Origin: Yaniella halotolerans DSM 15476
GTDB lineage: Bacteria; Actinomycetota; Actinomycetes; Actinomycetales; Micrococcaceae
Length of the DNA: 64,000 nucleotides
Reading direction: 5' to 3'
Assembly (NCBI RefSeq): GCF_000420805.1
Contig: NZ_ATVQ01000001.1
Coordinates: forward strand, 1,523,997 to 1,587,996
Positions 61,153 to 64,000 of this stretch are shown here, piece after piece; the stretch's first letter is position 1, and every line of letters starts with the position of its first letter. The translations under genes and the position numbers were made by a program. The notes under the pieces are model-generated. The model saw only the letters and a program-made list of their open reading frames with translations. It made no database searches and was not told the DNA's origin.

Positions 61153-61556
61153 GCTGTTGATTCGGTCCGGTTGCTGAGCTGAGTCGTTGGTGATTTCAGG
61201 TTGGTGGTGGTTCTGGTTGGTGCTGGTGTTGCTGTTGTGGTAGCGTTGGTGTTTGCATGATTTGACTGGTGTTTGCTGGTTTGGTTGTGTGTGATCAGGG
61301 TCATGGTGTTCGGATTTGACTGTGCTGGTGGGTTGTCTGCTAGTGTTGGTTGCTGTTGCTTGTGAGCGGTTTGCTTGCTGGTAATGGTGTTTTTACTTTC
61401 CGTTCAAGCCGATTTGACTTTGTTTCCTGGTTTGGTTTAGTGTTGTGTCTGCACCGGTTTTGGTGTGGTTCATGATGTCTTGTGGATCGTTTGTTGTTTG
61501 CACTGTCTGATGGTGGCTTCACTGTTTGTGGGGTTATTGTTGGGTTGGTGTGGTTG

Positions 61557-61583
61557 TTTGAGAACTCAATAGTGTGCCAAGTT
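61557..61583 (+). promoter_or_regulatory. Pre-16S leader box
   Basis: GAGAACTCAATAGTGTGCCA inside this stretch is the type of segment conserved ahead of actinobacterial 16S genes, taking part in antitermination or pre-rRNA processing. A related box lies before 23S at 63621-63656. Confidence 0.5.
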
Positions 61584-61707
61584 TGTTTGATGCCATTTAT
61601 TTTTTGAATGGTTGCCATGATGGTCATACCTCCGTGTGATTGTTGTGGTGTTGCCAGGGATTGGGCTGTTTCCGGCCTGGTCTGTTTGATTGAATTGTTT
61701 CATAGTT

Positions 61708-63805
<2,098 letters not shown>

Positions 63806-64000
63806 TGGGTAAGTTTTGAAGGGCGCACGGTGGATGCCTTGGCAATAGGAGCCGATGAAGGACGTGGGAATCTGCGATAAGCCTGGTGGAGTTGATAACC
63901 GAGCGTTGATACCAGGATGTCCGAATGGGGAAACCCCGCATGCATGGCTTTGGTTGTGTGTGTGACCGCTGGTTGAATGTATAGGCCAGTTGGAGGGAAC
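63806..64000 (+). rRNA. 23S ribosomal RNA, 5' part
   Basis: The conserved 5' region GCACGGTGGATGCCTTGGCA, followed by CGATGAAGGACGTGG, fits the start of 23S. The start is placed by analogy, within a few bases. The gene runs past the window. Confidence 0.93.

Larger units (their letters stand above)
60839..61707 (+). other. rRNA promoter and leader region
   Basis: About 870 bases before the 16S gene with no protein gene; open frames on the minus strand lack ribosome sites and reflect the strong G/T bias of the plus strand. It holds at least two promoters and a conserved processing/antitermination box (see separate entries). Confidence 0.75.

Overview
The window reads as chromosome of an actinobacterium, most likely order Micrococcales, family Micrococcaceae. 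Evidence: the 16S rRNA gene is of actinobacterial type, the gene set is typical (SenX3/RegX3, GTP-dependent PEP carboxykinase, a DUF2516 protein, Lhr helicase, LpqE-like lipoprotein), G+C is moderate for the group, and many genes have a TANNNT -10 box only 6-8 bases before the start codon, the layout of leaderless actinobacterial mRNAs. The genus is an inference (Yaniella or Enteractinococcus-like). I see no insertion sequence, prophage, CRISPR array or plasmid function; this looks like core chromosome with a catabolic block.

Layout. 1-5121 (minus): a cut-off pseudouridine synthase, Lhr helicase, RlmH. 5323-9560 (plus): a GntR regulator and the 2-methylcitrate genes prpD-prpB-prpC. 9.7-15.5 kb: a YCII-like protein, tRNA-Ser(CGA), tadA and upp divergent, a receiver-less winged-helix regulator, a five-gene run (AhpD-like, pirin, two tandem small acetyltransferases, SixA-like phosphatase), a 53-residue membrane protein and tRNA-Arg(ACG). 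16-23.9 kb: pckG, a RecQ-type helicase with a phosphoribosyltransferase-like tail, manB, an MFS transporter, a membrane-anchored protein, a small HTH protein. 23.9-27.5 kb: a butanediol-dehydrogenase-like gene, tRNA-Ser(GCT), prpE.

27.5-38.6 kb (minus) is a complete 4-hydroxybenzoate/protocatechuate block: MFS transporter (broken by an in-frame TGA), IclR regulator, pobA-pcaH-pcaG-pcaB-pcaL, then pcaF-pcaI-pcaJ-pcaR. It turns 4-hydroxybenzoate into succinyl-CoA and acetyl-CoA. With the propionate pathway (prpE, prpDBC) and PckG, the window covers uptake, catabolism and gluconeogenesis from acids.

39.4-44.4 kb: tRNA-Ser(TGA), quinone oxidoreductase, a TVP38-type membrane protein, a TetR/DHA2 efflux pair with a 25-bp operator, tRNA-Thr(CGT). 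44.5-51.8 kb: a TAP-like lipoprotein peptidase, holB, tmk, DUF2516, gpmA, pabAB-like and pabC-like folate genes. 51.8-60.8 kb: phoU divergent from senX3-regX3, an LpqE-like lipoprotein, cysS, rlmB, and a three-gene ABC importer. 60.8-64 kb: rRNA promoters and leader, 16S rRNA, a tRNA-less spacer and the start of 23S rRNA.

The main new proposals are a small GTATAC-operator regulon that would join the prp operon, prpE and the butanediol-dehydrogenase-like gene under the GntR protein; a PabA-PabB fusion whose glutaminase half has lost the whole Cys-His-Glu triad; a PEP carboxykinase with Thr in place of the P-loop cysteine; and many leaderless promoters.
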